A stretch of 32,241 nt of DNA. Source: Caulobacterales bacterium. GTDB taxonomy: Bacteria; Pseudomonadota; Alphaproteobacteria; Caulobacterales; Caulobacteraceae. Positions 1 to 8,013 of the stretch are shown here, one piece after another (positions within the stretch are counted from its first letter, which is position 1; each line of letters opens with the position of its first letter). The stretch is from assembly GCA_017302335.1 (NCBI GenBank), contig JAFLCT010000022.1:1-32241 (forward strand). Reading direction: 5' to 3'. The translations under genes were made by a program, and so were the position numbers. The notes under the pieces are model-generated. The model saw only the letters and a list, made by a program, of their open reading frames with translations. It ran no database searches and had not been told where the DNA came from.

Positions 1-127
1 TGGCGCCGCCAGCCTTCGCCAGCGTCATCGTGATCGCCGCCGTCAGCGTCGTCTTGCCGTGGTCAACGTGACCAATCGTGCCGATGTTGCAATGCGGCTT
101 GGTGCGTTCAAACTTTTCCTTGGCCAT
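1..127 (-). CDS. tuf: Elongation factor Tu, N-terminal part (cut by window edge)
   Basis: EF-Tu is the GTPase that carries aminoacyl-tRNA to the ribosome. Only the first 42 codons are present; the gene runs off the left edge. The protein starts [16 protein letters not shown] and continues into the P-loop segment [15 protein letters not shown] (from about residue 19), which is diagnostic of EF-Tu. The ATG lies at 127-125. The gene is transcribed in the same direction as the two tRNA genes just upstream (tRNA-Tyr, tRNA-Gly), an arrangement commonly found near tuf, secE and nusG in alphaproteobacteria. Cotranscription with the tRNAs is plausible but inferred. Confidence 0.97.
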   Translation of the reverse strand, partial: MAKEKFERTKPHCNIGTIGHVDHGKTTLTAAITMTLAKAGGA

Positions 128-178
128 GGCCAAACTCCTGATGGCCCGGGTTGAGGGGCGCTGTCTGCTTCAAAAACC

Positions 179-252
179 TGGAGCGGGTAGACGGAATCGA
201 ACCGACATAGTCAGCTTGGAAGGCTGCTGTACTACCATTGTACTATACCCGC
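179..252 (-). tRNA. tRNA-Gly (anticodon TCC)
   Basis: Read on the minus strand, a 74-nt tRNA begins GCGGGTA and ends TACCCGC followed by discriminator T and an encoded CCA. The 7-bp acceptor stem is perfect. The T-arm holds GGTTCGATTCC, and the anticodon loop CTTCCAA gives anticodon TCC, reading glycine GGA codons. It lies 52 nt upstream of tuf and 76 nt downstream of tRNA-Tyr, in the same direction. Confidence 0.95.
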
Positions 253-328
253 ACGGAGACCGCGTCAGATCCGGGGACCTTCCGCGGCCGACCCGATCCG
301 GCGTCCTGTCTCAGGTTTCGAAAGCGCG

Positions 329-412
329 TGGTGGGGGAAGCAGGACTCGAACCTGCGAAGCTTACGCAGGGGATTTACAGTCCCCCCCCTTTGCCGCTCG
401 GGACATTCCCCC
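329..412 (-). tRNA. tRNA-Tyr (anticodon GTA)
   Basis: Read on the minus strand, this is an 84-nt class II tRNA with a long variable arm. The acceptor stem GGGGGAA pairs with TTCCCCC, followed by discriminator A and an encoded CCA. The anticodon loop CTGTAAA gives anticodon GTA (tyrosine), and the T-loop holds GGTTCGAGTCC. Upstream (413-440) a sequence reading GTCGAC, 17 nt, TATCGA could be the promoter of the tRNA-Tyr/tRNA-Gly/tuf unit, but this is weak. Confidence 0.95.
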
Positions 413-558
413 GCGCGCGTTTCGATACCTTTTGACGCCTCGCCGTCGACCTTTCGATCGCCGCCGAAACAAAAGCCTTCGATGCACGGCCCCGCCTAGG
501 ATACAGGAGGCGCCAGACCCGAAAGCCTCAAGGGCTCCAAATCGGAGGGCGTCTTATA

Positions 559-1461
559 GTGTCGTCAAAACGAGAACGCAACGACCGGAAAAAGGCTGAA
601 AAGCCTAGCTTCAAAGGGCGTTCCGACAAGCCGCGCGAGCGGGGCCGCAGTCCCGGTCCGGCGGCGTCGCCCCTCAGTGATTCCCGCGAACGCCCGGCGC
701 GGGCGGGCGAGCGATCGCGCGCCGACGGCGACAATTTCGTCTGGGGTCGTCACCCCGTGCTGGCGGCCCTGGCCAATCCCGCGCGCAAGGGCATGGGCCG
801 CCTGATGGCCACCGCCGATCGCGCCGAGGAGCTGGAGCGCGACCGGCTGACCCACGGCCACAGGATCGAGATCGTCGACGGCCCGGCCCTGACCCGGATG
901 CTGCCGCCCGGCGCGGTGCACCAGGGCCTGGTGTTCAAGGTCCAGCCGCTGGAGGGCGTGGCGCTGGAGGATGTCGCCGAACCAGCCCCAAACCCTGGCG
1001 AGGGGGGCGTCATCGTCATGCTGGATCAACTGACCGACCCCCAGAACGTCGGCGCCATCTTCCGTTCGGCCCTGGCCTTCGGCGCCAAGGGGATTGTGGT
1101 GCAGGACCGGCACTCCCCCGCCCTGGCCGGCGCCCTGGCCAAGGCTTCCGCCGGTGCGACCGAACGCCTGGCCTGCGTGCGGGTGACCAATCTGAGCCGT
1201 GCGCTGGAACGGCTGGCCGACCTGGGCTGGCGCGCCGTGGGCCTGGACGGCTCGGCCGAGCAGACGTTGGAACAGGCGCTGGACGACCGGCCGACCGTGC
1301 TGGTCATGGGTTCGGAAGGCGACGGCATCCGCCGCCTGGTGGCCGAACACTGCGACGCCCTGGCGCGAATCCCCATGCCGGGCGGTTTCGAGAGCTTGAA
1401 CGTGTCGAACGCGGCGGCCATCTCGCTCTATGAATGCGCGCGCGCGCAAAGGCGGGGCTGA
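559..1461 (+). CDS. rlmB: 23S rRNA 2'-O-ribose methyltransferase, SpoU/TrmH family (RlmB-like)
   Basis: Predicted SAM-dependent methyltransferase of 300 residues that methylates a ribose 2'-OH in 23S rRNA (G2251 in the E. coli protein). It has the three SPOUT motifs: motif 1 DPQNVGAIFRSA (160-171), motif 2 VMGSEGDGI (249-257) and motif 3 IPM...ESLNVSNAAAISLYE (271-292). Residues 1-58 form a basic, low-complexity extension rich in Arg, Lys and Pro. A substrate-binding domain (about 59-135) precedes the knotted catalytic domain. The start is GTG, chosen because GGAGGG (544-549) lies 9 nt upstream. The gene diverges from the tRNA/tuf unit. Other TrmH paralogues methylate tRNA, so the exact target is inferred. 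Confidence 0.9.
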   Translation: MSSKRERNDRKKAEKPSFKGRSDKPRERGRSPGPAASPLSDSRERPARAGERSRADGDNFVWGRHPVLAALANPARKGMGRLMATADRAEELERDRLTHGHRIEIVDGPALTRMLPPGAVHQGLVFKVQPLEGVALEDVAEPAPNPGEGGVIVMLDQLTDPQNVGAIFRSALAFGAKGIVVQDRHSPALAGALAKASAGATERLACVRVTNLSRALERLADLGWRAVGLDGSAEQTLEQALDDRPTVLVMGSEGDGIRRLVAEHCDALARIPMPGGFESLNVSNAAAISLYECARAQRRG

Positions 1462-1531
1462 GACGTCTCCCTTCTTGCATCTGGCGCGGCGGAGACTTGG
1501 CGTTCACGCCGCCTCCCATTAGGAAGCCGCC

Positions 1532-2389
1532 ATGGAATTCCTCAACTCTCCCGAACTCGCCAGCCAACTGGCCGCTCTGGGCCAGGTTCTGATGATCGAC
1601 CTGGTCCTGGCCGGCGACAACGCCGTGGCCGTGGGCCTGGCCGCCGCCGCCCTGGCGCCCGAACAGCGGCGCAAGGCCATTCTGATCGGCCTGATGGCCG
1701 CGGTGATCCTGCGCATCGGCTTCGCCCTGATCACCGTGCAATTGCTGGCGATCGTCGGCCTGTTGCTGGCGGGCGGGGTGCTGCTGCTGTGGGTGTGCTG
1801 GAAGATGTGGCGCGAGTTGCAGGAATCCGCGACCCACGACCAGGCCGAGGCCGAGGCCGAACTGGAACTGGCCATGCAGATCGAGCACGGCAAGGGACCG
1901 ACGCCGGAGGAACTGGGTCTCAAGCGCAAGTCGTTCGGCGCGGCCCTGGTGCAGATCATGATCGCCGACGTGACCATGAGCCTGGACAACGTCCTGGCCG
2001 TGGCCGGCGCGGCGCATGAGCATCCGTGGATCATGGTGTTCGGCCTGGTGCTGTCGATCGCCCTGATGGGCGTGGCCGCCACCTACATCGCCAAGCTGCT
2101 GACCAAACACCGCTGGATCGGCTACGTCGGCCTGGTCATCGTGCTGTACGTCGCCCTGCACATGATCTGGGACGGCGCGCGCTCGGTCGTGGTCCGCACC
2201 GGCAACACCGAGAGCTTCAACCGCTCGGCCCCCGCCTTCCTGGCCATCTCGCCCGAGGAAGAGGCCAAATTCTGGAAGGGCGTCCGCAGCGACAAGACCG
2301 CGACCCCCGCCACGGGCGCCCCTTCGGCCTCGCCCCCGCCGATCATGGCGCCCCAGAGGGTGGAACCCGCCGCCCAGCCTGCCAGATAA
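1532..2389 (+). CDS. TerC-family integral membrane protein
   Basis: Protein of 285 residues with about seven hydrophobic segments, belonging to the TerC family. Members are linked to metal-ion export (manganese or calcium) and tellurite resistance; the substrate here is unknown. Two internally repeated signatures are visible: DLVLAGDNAVAVG (23-35) and DVTMSLDNVLAVAG (146-159), matching the paired D...DN motifs of the family. A charged loop (98-132) separates the halves, and the C-terminal tail (about 235-285) is Pro/Ala-rich. The ATG at 1532 has AGGAAG about 5 nt upstream. It lies 70 nt after rlmB on the same strand, so cotranscription is possible. No manganese (yybP-ykoY type) riboswitch fits in the 70-nt leader. 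Confidence 0.85.
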   Translation: MEFLNSPELASQLAALGQVLMIDLVLAGDNAVAVGLAAAALAPEQRRKAILIGLMAAVILRIGFALITVQLLAIVGLLLAGGVLLLWVCWKMWRELQESATHDQAEAEAELELAMQIEHGKGPTPEELGLKRKSFGAALVQIMIADVTMSLDNVLAVAGAAHEHPWIMVFGLVLSIALMGVAATYIAKLLTKHRWIGYVGLVIVLYVALHMIWDGARSVVVRTGNTESFNRSAPAFLAISPEEEAKFWKGVRSDKTATPATGAPSASPPPIMAPQRVEPAAQPAR

Positions 2390-2392
2390 GAC

Positions 2393-2421
2393 AAAGGCCC
2401 CGGAGCGATCCGGGGCCTTTT
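2393..2421. terminator. Bidirectional intrinsic terminator between the TerC-family gene and metG
   Basis: A perfect 12-bp stem (2393-2404 pairs with 2409-2420) closes a GCGA tetraloop of the stable GNRA type. The stem is flanked by AAA on the left and TTTT on the right, so it has a T-run in both transcription directions. It sits 4 nt after the TerC-family stop codon and 23 nt past the metG stop, exactly where two convergent genes need a shared terminator. Confidence 0.88.
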
Positions 2422-2443
2422 CATTTGCACGACCGGCAGCGAC

Positions 2444-4144
2444 CTATTCGGCGCCGCCGAACCGCTCAGACCATTCCGCCACCTGGGCGTCCTCGATCTT
2501 GGCGAACAGCACGCCTTGGGCCGCGACGGCCTGGCCGCGCGGCAGGATGTCCAGCAACGGCTCGTCCGCCGACGGCCAGCTCAGATCGGTCGCTCCGACC
2601 GAGGCGGCGATCCTGGCCGCGGTTTCAGGCATGATCGGCGCGGCCAGACGCGCGAACAGGGCGACCAGGTTCAGGCCGGTGCGCACGCCCACGGCGGCGG
2701 CGTCGCGATCGGTCTTCAGCGCGGTCCAGGGCGCCGCGACTTGCAGATACTCATTGCCCAGAACCCAGACGGCGCGAACGGCCTGGGCGGCCTTCCTGAA
2801 CTCCATGGTCTCGAAGGCGGCGGTCGCCTCGGCGATGCCGGCGCGGACGTCGGCCTCCAGCCTGGCCTCAAGCTCGCCAGGGACGCCGCCGTCGGGCACG
2901 ACGCCGTCCATCTTCGATTCCGCGAACTTCACGATGCGGTTGACGAAATTGCCCAGCACGTCGGCCAGGTCCTTGTTCGTCGTCGACTGGAACTGCTCCC
3001 AGGTGAAGGCCGCGTCCGACCCTTCCGGCCCATAGGCCGTCAGATGCCAACGCCAATAGTCGGCGGGCAGCAGCTCCAGCGCCTGATCCATGAAGACGCC
3101 GCGTTTCTGGCTGGTCGAGAATTTCCCGCCGTACCAATTCAGCCAGTTGAACGCCTTCAACGTGTCGACCGTCTTCCACGGCTCCTCGGAGCCGAGAAGG
3201 GTCGTGGGAAAGCTGACCGAGTGGAAGGCGACGTTGTCCTTGCCCATGAACTGGACATAGCGCACGTCCTTGGCGCCCTCGTCGGTGCGCCACCACGAAC
3301 GCCAGTCGTTCCCGGTCGCCTCGGCCCATTCCTCGGTCGCGCCGATATATTCGATGGGGGCGTCGAACCAGACATAGAAGACCTTGCCCTCCATGCCCGG
3401 GCGCGGCCCGCCGTCGGGACCGACCACCGGCACGCCCCATTTCAGGTCGCGGGTGATTCCCCGGTCGATCAGACCTTCGTCCAGGTGCTTGTAGGCGATC
3501 GACTTGGCCAGCGACGGCCAGTCCTTGGAATCCACCCAGGCGCGGACCCGATCGGCCATCCTGGTCTGCAACAGATACAGGTGACGGGTGTCGCGCACCT
3601 CCAGGTTCCGGCTGCCGGACACGGCCGAATAGGGATCGATCAGATCGGTCGGATCGAGCAGACGGCCGCAGTTGTCGCACTGGTCGCCGCGCGCGCCGAC
3701 ATGGCCGCAGTGCGGACAGGTGCCCTCGACATAGCGGTCGGGCAGGAAACGGCCGTCGTCGACGGAATAGATCATCCGATCGACGCGCTCCTCGATCAGA
3801 CCCCGCTCTTCCAGCACCTTGGCGAAATGCTGGGTCAGGCGGCGATTGGCGTCGGACGACGACCGGCCGAACCAGTCGTAGCTGAGACCGAAGGCTTCGC
3901 CCGCGCGCCGCTGAATCTCGTGCTGCTCGTCGCAATAGGCGCGCACGTCCTGACCGGCGGCGGCAGCGGCCAGCTCGGCCGGGGTGCCGTGTTCGTCGGT
4001 GGCGCAGATATAGAGCACCTCATGGCCCTGCCCGCGCTTGAACCGCGCCCAGACATCGGCGGGCAGCATCGAACCGGCCAGGTTCCCCAGGTGCTTGATG
4101 CCGTTGATGTAGGGCAGCGCCGAGGTGATGAGGATGCGGGACAT
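2444..4144 (-). CDS. metG: Methionyl-tRNA synthetase
   Basis: Class I aminoacyl-tRNA synthetase that charges tRNA-Met. The 566-residue protein has the HIGH-type motif HLGN (18-21), a zinc knuckle with Cys144, Cys147, Cys157 and Cys160, and the second signature as KFSTS (342-346) in place of KMSKS, a variant known in MetRS. The anticodon-binding helical domain follows from about residue 400. No C-terminal EMAP/Trbp111-type tRNA-binding domain is present. The ATG at 4144 has only a weak AAGAG upstream, and the leader contains the heptanucleotide repeat tract. The gene lies 120 nt downstream of the MATE gene on the same strand; whether it has its own promoter is not clear. Confidence 0.96.
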   Translation of the reverse strand: MSRILITSALPYINGIKHLGNLAGSMLPADVWARFKRGQGHEVLYICATDEHGTPAELAAAAAGQDVRAYCDEQHEIQRRAGEAFGLSYDWFGRSSSDANRRLTQHFAKVLEERGLIEERVDRMIYSVDDGRFLPDRYVEGTCPHCGHVGARGDQCDNCGRLLDPTDLIDPYSAVSGSRNLEVRDTRHLYLLQTRMADRVRAWVDSKDWPSLAKSIAYKHLDEGLIDRGITRDLKWGVPVVGPDGGPRPGMEGKVFYVWFDAPIEYIGATEEWAEATGNDWRSWWRTDEGAKDVRYVQFMGKDNVAFHSVSFPTTLLGSEEPWKTVDTLKAFNWLNWYGGKFSTSQKRGVFMDQALELLPADYWRWHLTAYGPEGSDAAFTWEQFQSTTNKDLADVLGNFVNRIVKFAESKMDGVVPDGGVPGELEARLEADVRAGIAEATAAFETMEFRKAAQAVRAVWVLGNEYLQVAAPWTALKTDRDAAAVGVRTGLNLVALFARLAAPIMPETAARIAASVGATDLSWPSADEPLLDILPRGQAVAAQGVLFAKIEDAQVAEWSERFGGAE

Positions 4145-4153
4145 GAGGCTCTT

Positions 4154-4202
4154 GGCGAGTGGCGAGTGGCGAGTGGCGAGTGGCGAGTGGCGAGTGGCGA
4201 GT
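4154..4202. repeat. Seven perfect tandem copies of a 7-bp unit before metG
   Basis: The plus strand shows the unit GGCGAGT repeated seven times without a mismatch (49 bp), followed by degenerate continuation to about 4214. On the metG coding strand the unit is ACTCGCC. The tract begins 9 bp before the metG start codon, so it forms the leader or lies against the promoter, and its end nearly reaches the Shine-Dalgarno position. Such perfect short tandem arrays can change copy number by slippage. Confidence 0.95.
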
Positions 4203-4264
4203 GTTAGTGGCGACGGTTGGCGGTCAGCGCAACCTGCATGGACGCTAAATCCGCGCCGACGCGA

Positions 4265-5644
4265 TCAGTGGGGGGCGATCTCACCGCTCGCCGCTCGCCA
4301 GCCGCCGTCACCCAGCCGCCGCGCGATGCGCACGAACCGACCGGTCAGCAGCACGGCCGAAACCAGGCTGGCGATGATCACGGCCCAGACCAGGCCGTTG
4401 ACGCCGATCGCGTGCGCCAACCACCAGCCCAGCGGCATCATGATCGCGGCATAGCTGACGAAATGCATGATCGTCGGCCACCAGACGTCGCCCGCCGCGC
4501 GGTTGGCCGAGGCCGCGACCACCTGGATGGCGTCGGCCACGAAGAACAGGGCGGTCAGGGCCAGGGCCGGGGCCGCCACGGCCAGCAACACCGGATCCCG
4601 GTTGTAAGCCGAGGCCAGGATGTCCGCCGTCGGCCAGATGATCAGGGCGATGATCAGGCTGAGAGCCGCCACCACGCCGACGCCGACCAGACCCGCGCGC
4701 ATGACGCCGTCGGCGTCCTTGGCCCCATAGGCTCGACCGACCAGAACGGCGGTCGCCGCCGACAGGCCCATGGGCACCATGAAGACGATCGCCGAAACAT
4801 TCAGGGCGATGGTCCAGGCGGTGGTCTGCACCGCGCCCAACTGACCGGCGATGAAGGTCATGGCGGCGAAGGCCCCCACCTCGATGAAATAGCTGGAACC
4901 CGCGCCGTAGCCGACCTTGCGCTGCTCGCGCTCGGCCGTCAGATCGCGACGCGGCTTGGCGAACACGCCCAAGGCCCGCGCCTCGGGCAGCCGCAGGATG
5001 TAGATCACCAGGAAGGCCGCCAGCGCCGTGCGCGCGCCGAACGTCGCCCAGGCCGAGGCCACGGCCCCAGACTGGCCGATGCCCAGCAGGTCGGGCACCA
5101 GCACCAGATTCAGCAACAGGTTGACGCCATTGGCGATCCACATGGCCCACATACCCGCCTTGGGCCTGCCCAGGGCCTCCAGGAAGAACTGAGCCGCCAC
5201 GCTGATCAGATAGGCGGGCATGGACAGGGCGAAGACGATCAGGGCGGGCGCCGCCCCCTGGCCCAGGCCGTCCGCCAGCCCGGCGTGCCGCATCAGCCAG
5301 GGACCGAAGGCGATCATGGCGATCATCGAGACGACGCCGATCCGCAACGCATAGCTCATGCCCCGACGCAGCACGGCGCCGACCTCATGGCGGCGCCCCT
5401 CGCCCAGCATCCGGGCCGTCATCACCTGCACCCCCATCATCAGGCCGACGGCGGTGGTCAGGACGATGGAAGTCGGCGCCCAGGCCAGGGCGTGGAAGGC
5501 CAGTTGCTCGCCGGAATGGTTGCCCACCACGATGGCGTCCGTCAGACCCATGGTCATGATGCCCAGGCGCGCCAGCACCACCGGCCAGGCCAGGGCCAAG
5601 AGGTCTTTCAGGGCGATGCGGGAGGGGGCGCTGAGGGAGAACAT
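4265..5644 (-). CDS. MATE-family multidrug/cation efflux transporter
   Basis: Inner-membrane protein of 459 residues from the ATG at 5644, with about twelve hydrophobic segments in two related halves. It fits the MATE (NorM/DinF-like) family, which exports drugs or metabolites in exchange for Na+ or H+. Family-like features include the N-terminal stretch LAWPVVLARLGIMTMGLTD, with a following GN, and the mid-protein GLSAATAVLVGRAYGAKD. An in-frame TTG at 5689 would add 15 residues; neither start has a clear Shine-Dalgarno site, and I prefer ATG. It lies between the DUF1489 gene (63 nt upstream) and metG (120 nt downstream), all on one strand. The substrate cannot be read from sequence. Confidence 0.9.
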   Translation of the reverse strand: MFSLSAPSRIALKDLLALAWPVVLARLGIMTMGLTDAIVVGNHSGEQLAFHALAWAPTSIVLTTAVGLMMGVQVMTARMLGEGRRHEVGAVLRRGMSYALRIGVVSMIAMIAFGPWLMRHAGLADGLGQGAAPALIVFALSMPAYLISVAAQFFLEALGRPKAGMWAMWIANGVNLLLNLVLVPDLLGIGQSGAVASAWATFGARTALAAFLVIYILRLPEARALGVFAKPRRDLTAEREQRKVGYGAGSSYFIEVGAFAAMTFIAGQLGAVQTTAWTIALNVSAIVFMVPMGLSAATAVLVGRAYGAKDADGVMRAGLVGVGVVAALSLIIALIIWPTADILASAYNRDPVLLAVAAPALALTALFFVADAIQVVAASANRAAGDVWWPTIMHFVSYAAIMMPLGWWLAHAIGVNGLVWAVIIASLVSAVLLTGRFVRIARRLGDGGWRAASGEIAPH

Positions 5645-5707
5645 GGGACGCGGCAAAGGCCACGCCGGACGAAACCGGTCAACTCCCAATCGGATTAGGG
5701 TTTTCGG

Positions 5708-6106
5708 CTACCAGGCGCCCAGGTCGCGCAGTTGCTCCATCAGTTCCGACGGCACGTCGCCGGCGTCGGCGATGCTCAGATCGGCGGGCGCGTCCTTGGC
5801 CTCCAGATAGCGCCAACCTTGGAACGGCCGCCGGGCCATCGGCGCGGTGCGGATGACACGCGGCTCCAGCGTGATCTCGCAGCGACTGGCCTTGCCCTCG
5901 CCCCTGGTGGTGATGTCCAGGATCGGCTGTCGGCAGGCCACGACGCCCTTGACGACCCAGTACAGCGACCCGCCGTCCTCGATCTCGGCCGCGCGCTTGG
6001 GCGTCATCCGCGTGTGGACGATCAGGGGCTGGCCGGACCCGGCGCGCCGTTCCAGCCATTCGACATCGGAGACGCCGACGCACAGCTTGATGATGTGGAG
6101 ACCCAT
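5708..6106 (-). CDS. DUF1489 family protein
   Basis: Conserved protein of 132 residues, function unknown. The opening MGLHIIKLCVGVSDVEWLE, the central YWVVKGVVACRQ (about 49-60) and the segment RPFQGWRYLE (about 94-103) match the DUF1489 family, which is largely restricted to alphaproteobacteria. It has no signal peptide or membrane segment, so it is probably cytoplasmic. The ATG at 6106 has AAGGGCGG about 4 nt upstream. It is the first gene of the minus-strand set DUF1489, MATE, metG. Confidence 0.85.
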   Translation of the reverse strand: MGLHIIKLCVGVSDVEWLERRAGSGQPLIVHTRMTPKRAAEIEDGGSLYWVVKGVVACRQPILDITTRGEGKASRCEITLEPRVIRTAPMARRPFQGWRYLEAKDAPADLSIADAGDVPSELMEQLRDLGAW

Positions 6107-6168
6107 GGGCCGCCCTTAGCATCAGAATCCTGGCGACGTCAGGGCGGCGGCCGCGCTAGGCTGGCGAC

Positions 6169-6555
6169 ATGACCGCCACGCGCCGCCACACCCTCCACGC
6201 CGGTTTCGGTCTGGTCGTGGGCAGCGCGATCCCGCCCGCTTTCGGAGAGACGCCCATGTACGGACTGATCGGCCGCATGAAGGCGGTCCCAGGCAAGCGC
6301 GCCGAACTGGCCGTCATCCTGCTGGAGGGAACCGGCGATATGCCCGGCTGCCTGTCCTACATCATCGCCGAGGATGCGGAAGACGCCGACGCCCTGTGGA
6401 TCACCGAGGTCTGGGACAAGGCCGACAGTCATCGCGCCTCGCTGTCCCTGCCCGCCGTCCAGGCCGCGATCGCGCGCGGACGGCCCCTGATCGCCGGTTT
6501 CGACAACCGCCACGAGACCCGGCCGCTGGGCGGAACCGGCCTGGCGCGCGACTGA
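6169..6555 (+). CDS. Antibiotic biosynthesis monooxygenase-domain protein (putative quinol monooxygenase)
   Basis: Small ABM-fold protein of 128 residues from the first ATG. The domain begins at MYGLIGRMKAVPGKRAEL (30-47) and contains GDMPGCLSYIIAED and LWITEVWDK, typical of the dimeric ferredoxin-like fold that includes YgiN-type quinol monooxygenases. The first 29 residues carry twin arginines followed by a hydrophobic stretch and AFG, which looks like a Tat or Sec export signal. However, the ATG at 6256 (start of the domain) has a better Shine-Dalgarno site, GGAGAG at 6244-6249, 6 nt upstream. The product may therefore be a 99-residue cytoplasmic protein. It is a single gene, divergent from DUF1489. 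Confidence 0.75.
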   Translation: MTATRRHTLHAGFGLVVGSAIPPAFGETPMYGLIGRMKAVPGKRAELAVILLEGTGDMPGCLSYIIAEDAEDADALWITEVWDKADSHRASLSLPAVQAAIARGRPLIAGFDNRHETRPLGGTGLARD

Positions 6556-6565
6556 AGCCGACGGC

Positions 6566-6745
6566 CTAGCCGAAGGCCGCGCGGACGACGCCGATGCAGA
6601 TCAGGACGACGACCACGGCCTGAACCCCGGTGAGCAGGCACAGCGCCATGATCGCCAGCGTCTCCACGCGATCCCGCGCGCGCCTCGTCGGCGTGGACCC
6701 TGGCCGGTCAGCCGTCCCGGTTTCCAGATCGATGCGCCTGTCCAA
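6566..6745 (-). CDS. Small single-pass membrane protein, 59 residues, unknown function
   Basis: Starts at TTG 6745 with GAGGG (6752-6756) 6 nt upstream, and ends at TAG 6566. The protein has a polar, Arg-rich N-terminal half (MDRRIDLETG start; TRRARDRVE at 20-28) and one hydrophobic helix (about 31-54) ending in VVRAAFG. The positive residues before the helix predict a cytoplasmic N-terminus. It fills the space between the monooxygenase-like gene and hutI. The clean Shine-Dalgarno spacing and sensible topology support a real gene, although TTG starts are uncommon. No family is recognised. Confidence 0.55.
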   Translation of the reverse strand: MDRRIDLETGTADRPGSTPTRRARDRVETLAIMALCLLTGVQAVVVVLICIGVVRAAFG

Positions 6746-6768
6746 GAGCCGCCCTCACGATGAAAGCA

Positions 6769-6802
6769 ACCTTAGGTGGGCATAACCTTAAATTCAATCT
6801 AA
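6769..6802 (-). promoter_or_regulatory. Candidate promoter of the small membrane protein, with a CtrA-like box
   Basis: On the minus strand, TTGAAT (6797-6792), a 17-nt spacer and TAAGGT (6774-6769) resemble -35 and -10 elements and would start transcription about 20 nt before the TTG start codon. Overlapping the -35 is TTAA-N7-CTAA (6788-6802, plus strand), one mismatch from the CtrA consensus TTAA-N7-TTAA. The AT-rich patch also contains two direct AACCTTA heptamers (6768-6774, 6784-6790). All of this is pattern reading. Confidence 0.35.
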
Positions 6803-8013
6803 GATGGAGAACCGCTCAAATATCGCGCGTGCAGCATCGGCTTGCCCAGCCAATAGGCCAGTTCGGCCGGGCGATCGATGTCCCAGACGGCCAGGTCCGC
6901 CTCCAGCCCCTTCTTGATCCGCCCGACGTCGGCGCGCAGGCCCAGCGCCCGCGCCGCCTCGCGCGTGGCCCCCGCCAGGGCCTCTTCCGGCGTCAGACGG
7001 AACTGGACGCAGGCCAGGTTGATCGCCGCCGTCATCGAGGCGACGGGCGAGGTGCCGGGATTGCAGTCGCTGGCCACCGCCATCCTCACCCCATGTTCGC
7101 GGAACAGATCGACCGGCGGCGCCTGGGTCTCGCGCAGCATCAGATAGGCGCCGGGCAACAGCACGGCGACCACGCCGGCGTCGGCCATGGCCTTCACCCC
7201 TTCCCGCGTCGTGTGTTCGACATGGTCGGCCGACAGGGCGCCATAGCGCGCGGCCAGGGCGGCCCCGCCCCCATCCGACAACTGGTCCGCGTGCAACCGC
7301 ACCGGCAGGCCCAGGCCGCGCGCGCGCTCGAACAGACGCGCCACCTCCTCGACCGTGAAGGCGATGGGTTCGCAATAGGCGTCGACGGCGTCGACCAGAT
7401 CGTGATCGTGCGCGGTCGTCAGGATGTCGCCGACGGCCAGATCGACATAGGCGTCACGGTCGTCGCGATATTCGGGCGGCAGGGCGTGCAGGCCCAGATA
7501 GCTGGTGCGCACCCGCACACCACCCTCCTTGCCGATGCGGCGGGCGACGCGCAGCATCTTCAGCTCGGCGTCCATGTCCAGGCCATAGCCGGACTTGATC
7601 TCGACCGTGGTCACGCCGGTGGCCTTCAACCCCTCCAGCCGCGTCATGGCGCTGGCGAACAGGTCGTCCTCGCTGGCCTCGCGGGTGGCGCGGACGGTGG
7701 AGACGATGCCGCCGCCGGCCTTGGCGATCTGTTGATAGGTCGCGCCGCTCAGTCGCTGTTCGAACTCGCCCGAACGGTCGCCGCCGAAGACCAGATGTGT
7801 GTGACAATCGATCAGCCCCGGCGTGACCCAGCGGCCGCCCAACAGATCCGTCTCGGTCGCCTTGTGTTTGGGCAGTTCGCCGCGCGGTCCGGCCCAGACG
7901 ATCTTGCCGTGGTGGATCAGGATCGCCCCGTCCTCGACGGCGCCATAGGGTTCGTCGGACTCGACCATGGTGGCCAGGCGGCATTCGGTGATCAGTCGGT
8001 CGGCGCGGATCAT
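6799..8013 (-). CDS. hutI: Imidazolonepropionase
   Basis: Third step of histidine degradation: hydrolyses imidazolone-5-propionate to N-formimino-L-glutamate in the cytoplasm. From ATG 8013 the protein has 404 residues, normal for the family. It shows the amidohydrolase metal motif HTH (71-73) within GLIDCHTHLVFGGDR, then EIKSGYGLD (138-146) and the later DHVEHTT and SDCNPG segments. The open frame extends further upstream, but ATG 8013 overlaps the hutG stop as ATGA (8010-8013), which fixes the start and implies translational coupling. It is the last gene of the minus-strand unit hutC-hutG-hutI. Confidence 0.95.
   Translation of the reverse strand: MIRADRLITECRLATMVESDEPYGAVEDGAILIHHGKIVWAGPRGELPKHKATETDLLGGRWVTPGLIDCHTHLVFGGDRSGEFEQRLSGATYQQIAKAGGGIVSTVRATREASEDDLFASAMTRLEGLKATGVTTVEIKSGYGLDMDAELKMLRVARRIGKEGGVRVRTSYLGLHALPPEYRDDRDAYVDLAVGDILTTAHDHDLVDAVDAYCEPIAFTVEEVARLFERARGLGLPVRLHADQLSDGGGAALAARYGALSADHVEHTTREGVKAMADAGVVAVLLPGAYLMLRETQAPPVDLFREHGVRMAVASDCNPGTSPVASMTAAINLACVQFRLTPEEALAGATREAARALGLRADVGRIKKGLEADLAVWDIDRPAELAYWLGKPMLHARYLSGSPS

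Noticed and set aside
1462-1531. Manganese riboswitch before the TerC-family gene
   Set aside because: The leader is only 70 nt and shows no yybP-ykoY-type conserved loops.
2516-4207. Long plus-strand frame antisense to metG, ending in a repeating Glu-Trp-Arg-Val-Ala-Ser-Gly tail
   Set aside because: The tail is only a translation of the heptanucleotide repeat and the rest mirrors metG; it is not a repeat protein.
4154-4214. Possible CRISPR array
   Set aside because: The repeats are 7 bp and contiguous with no spacers, and there are no cas genes.
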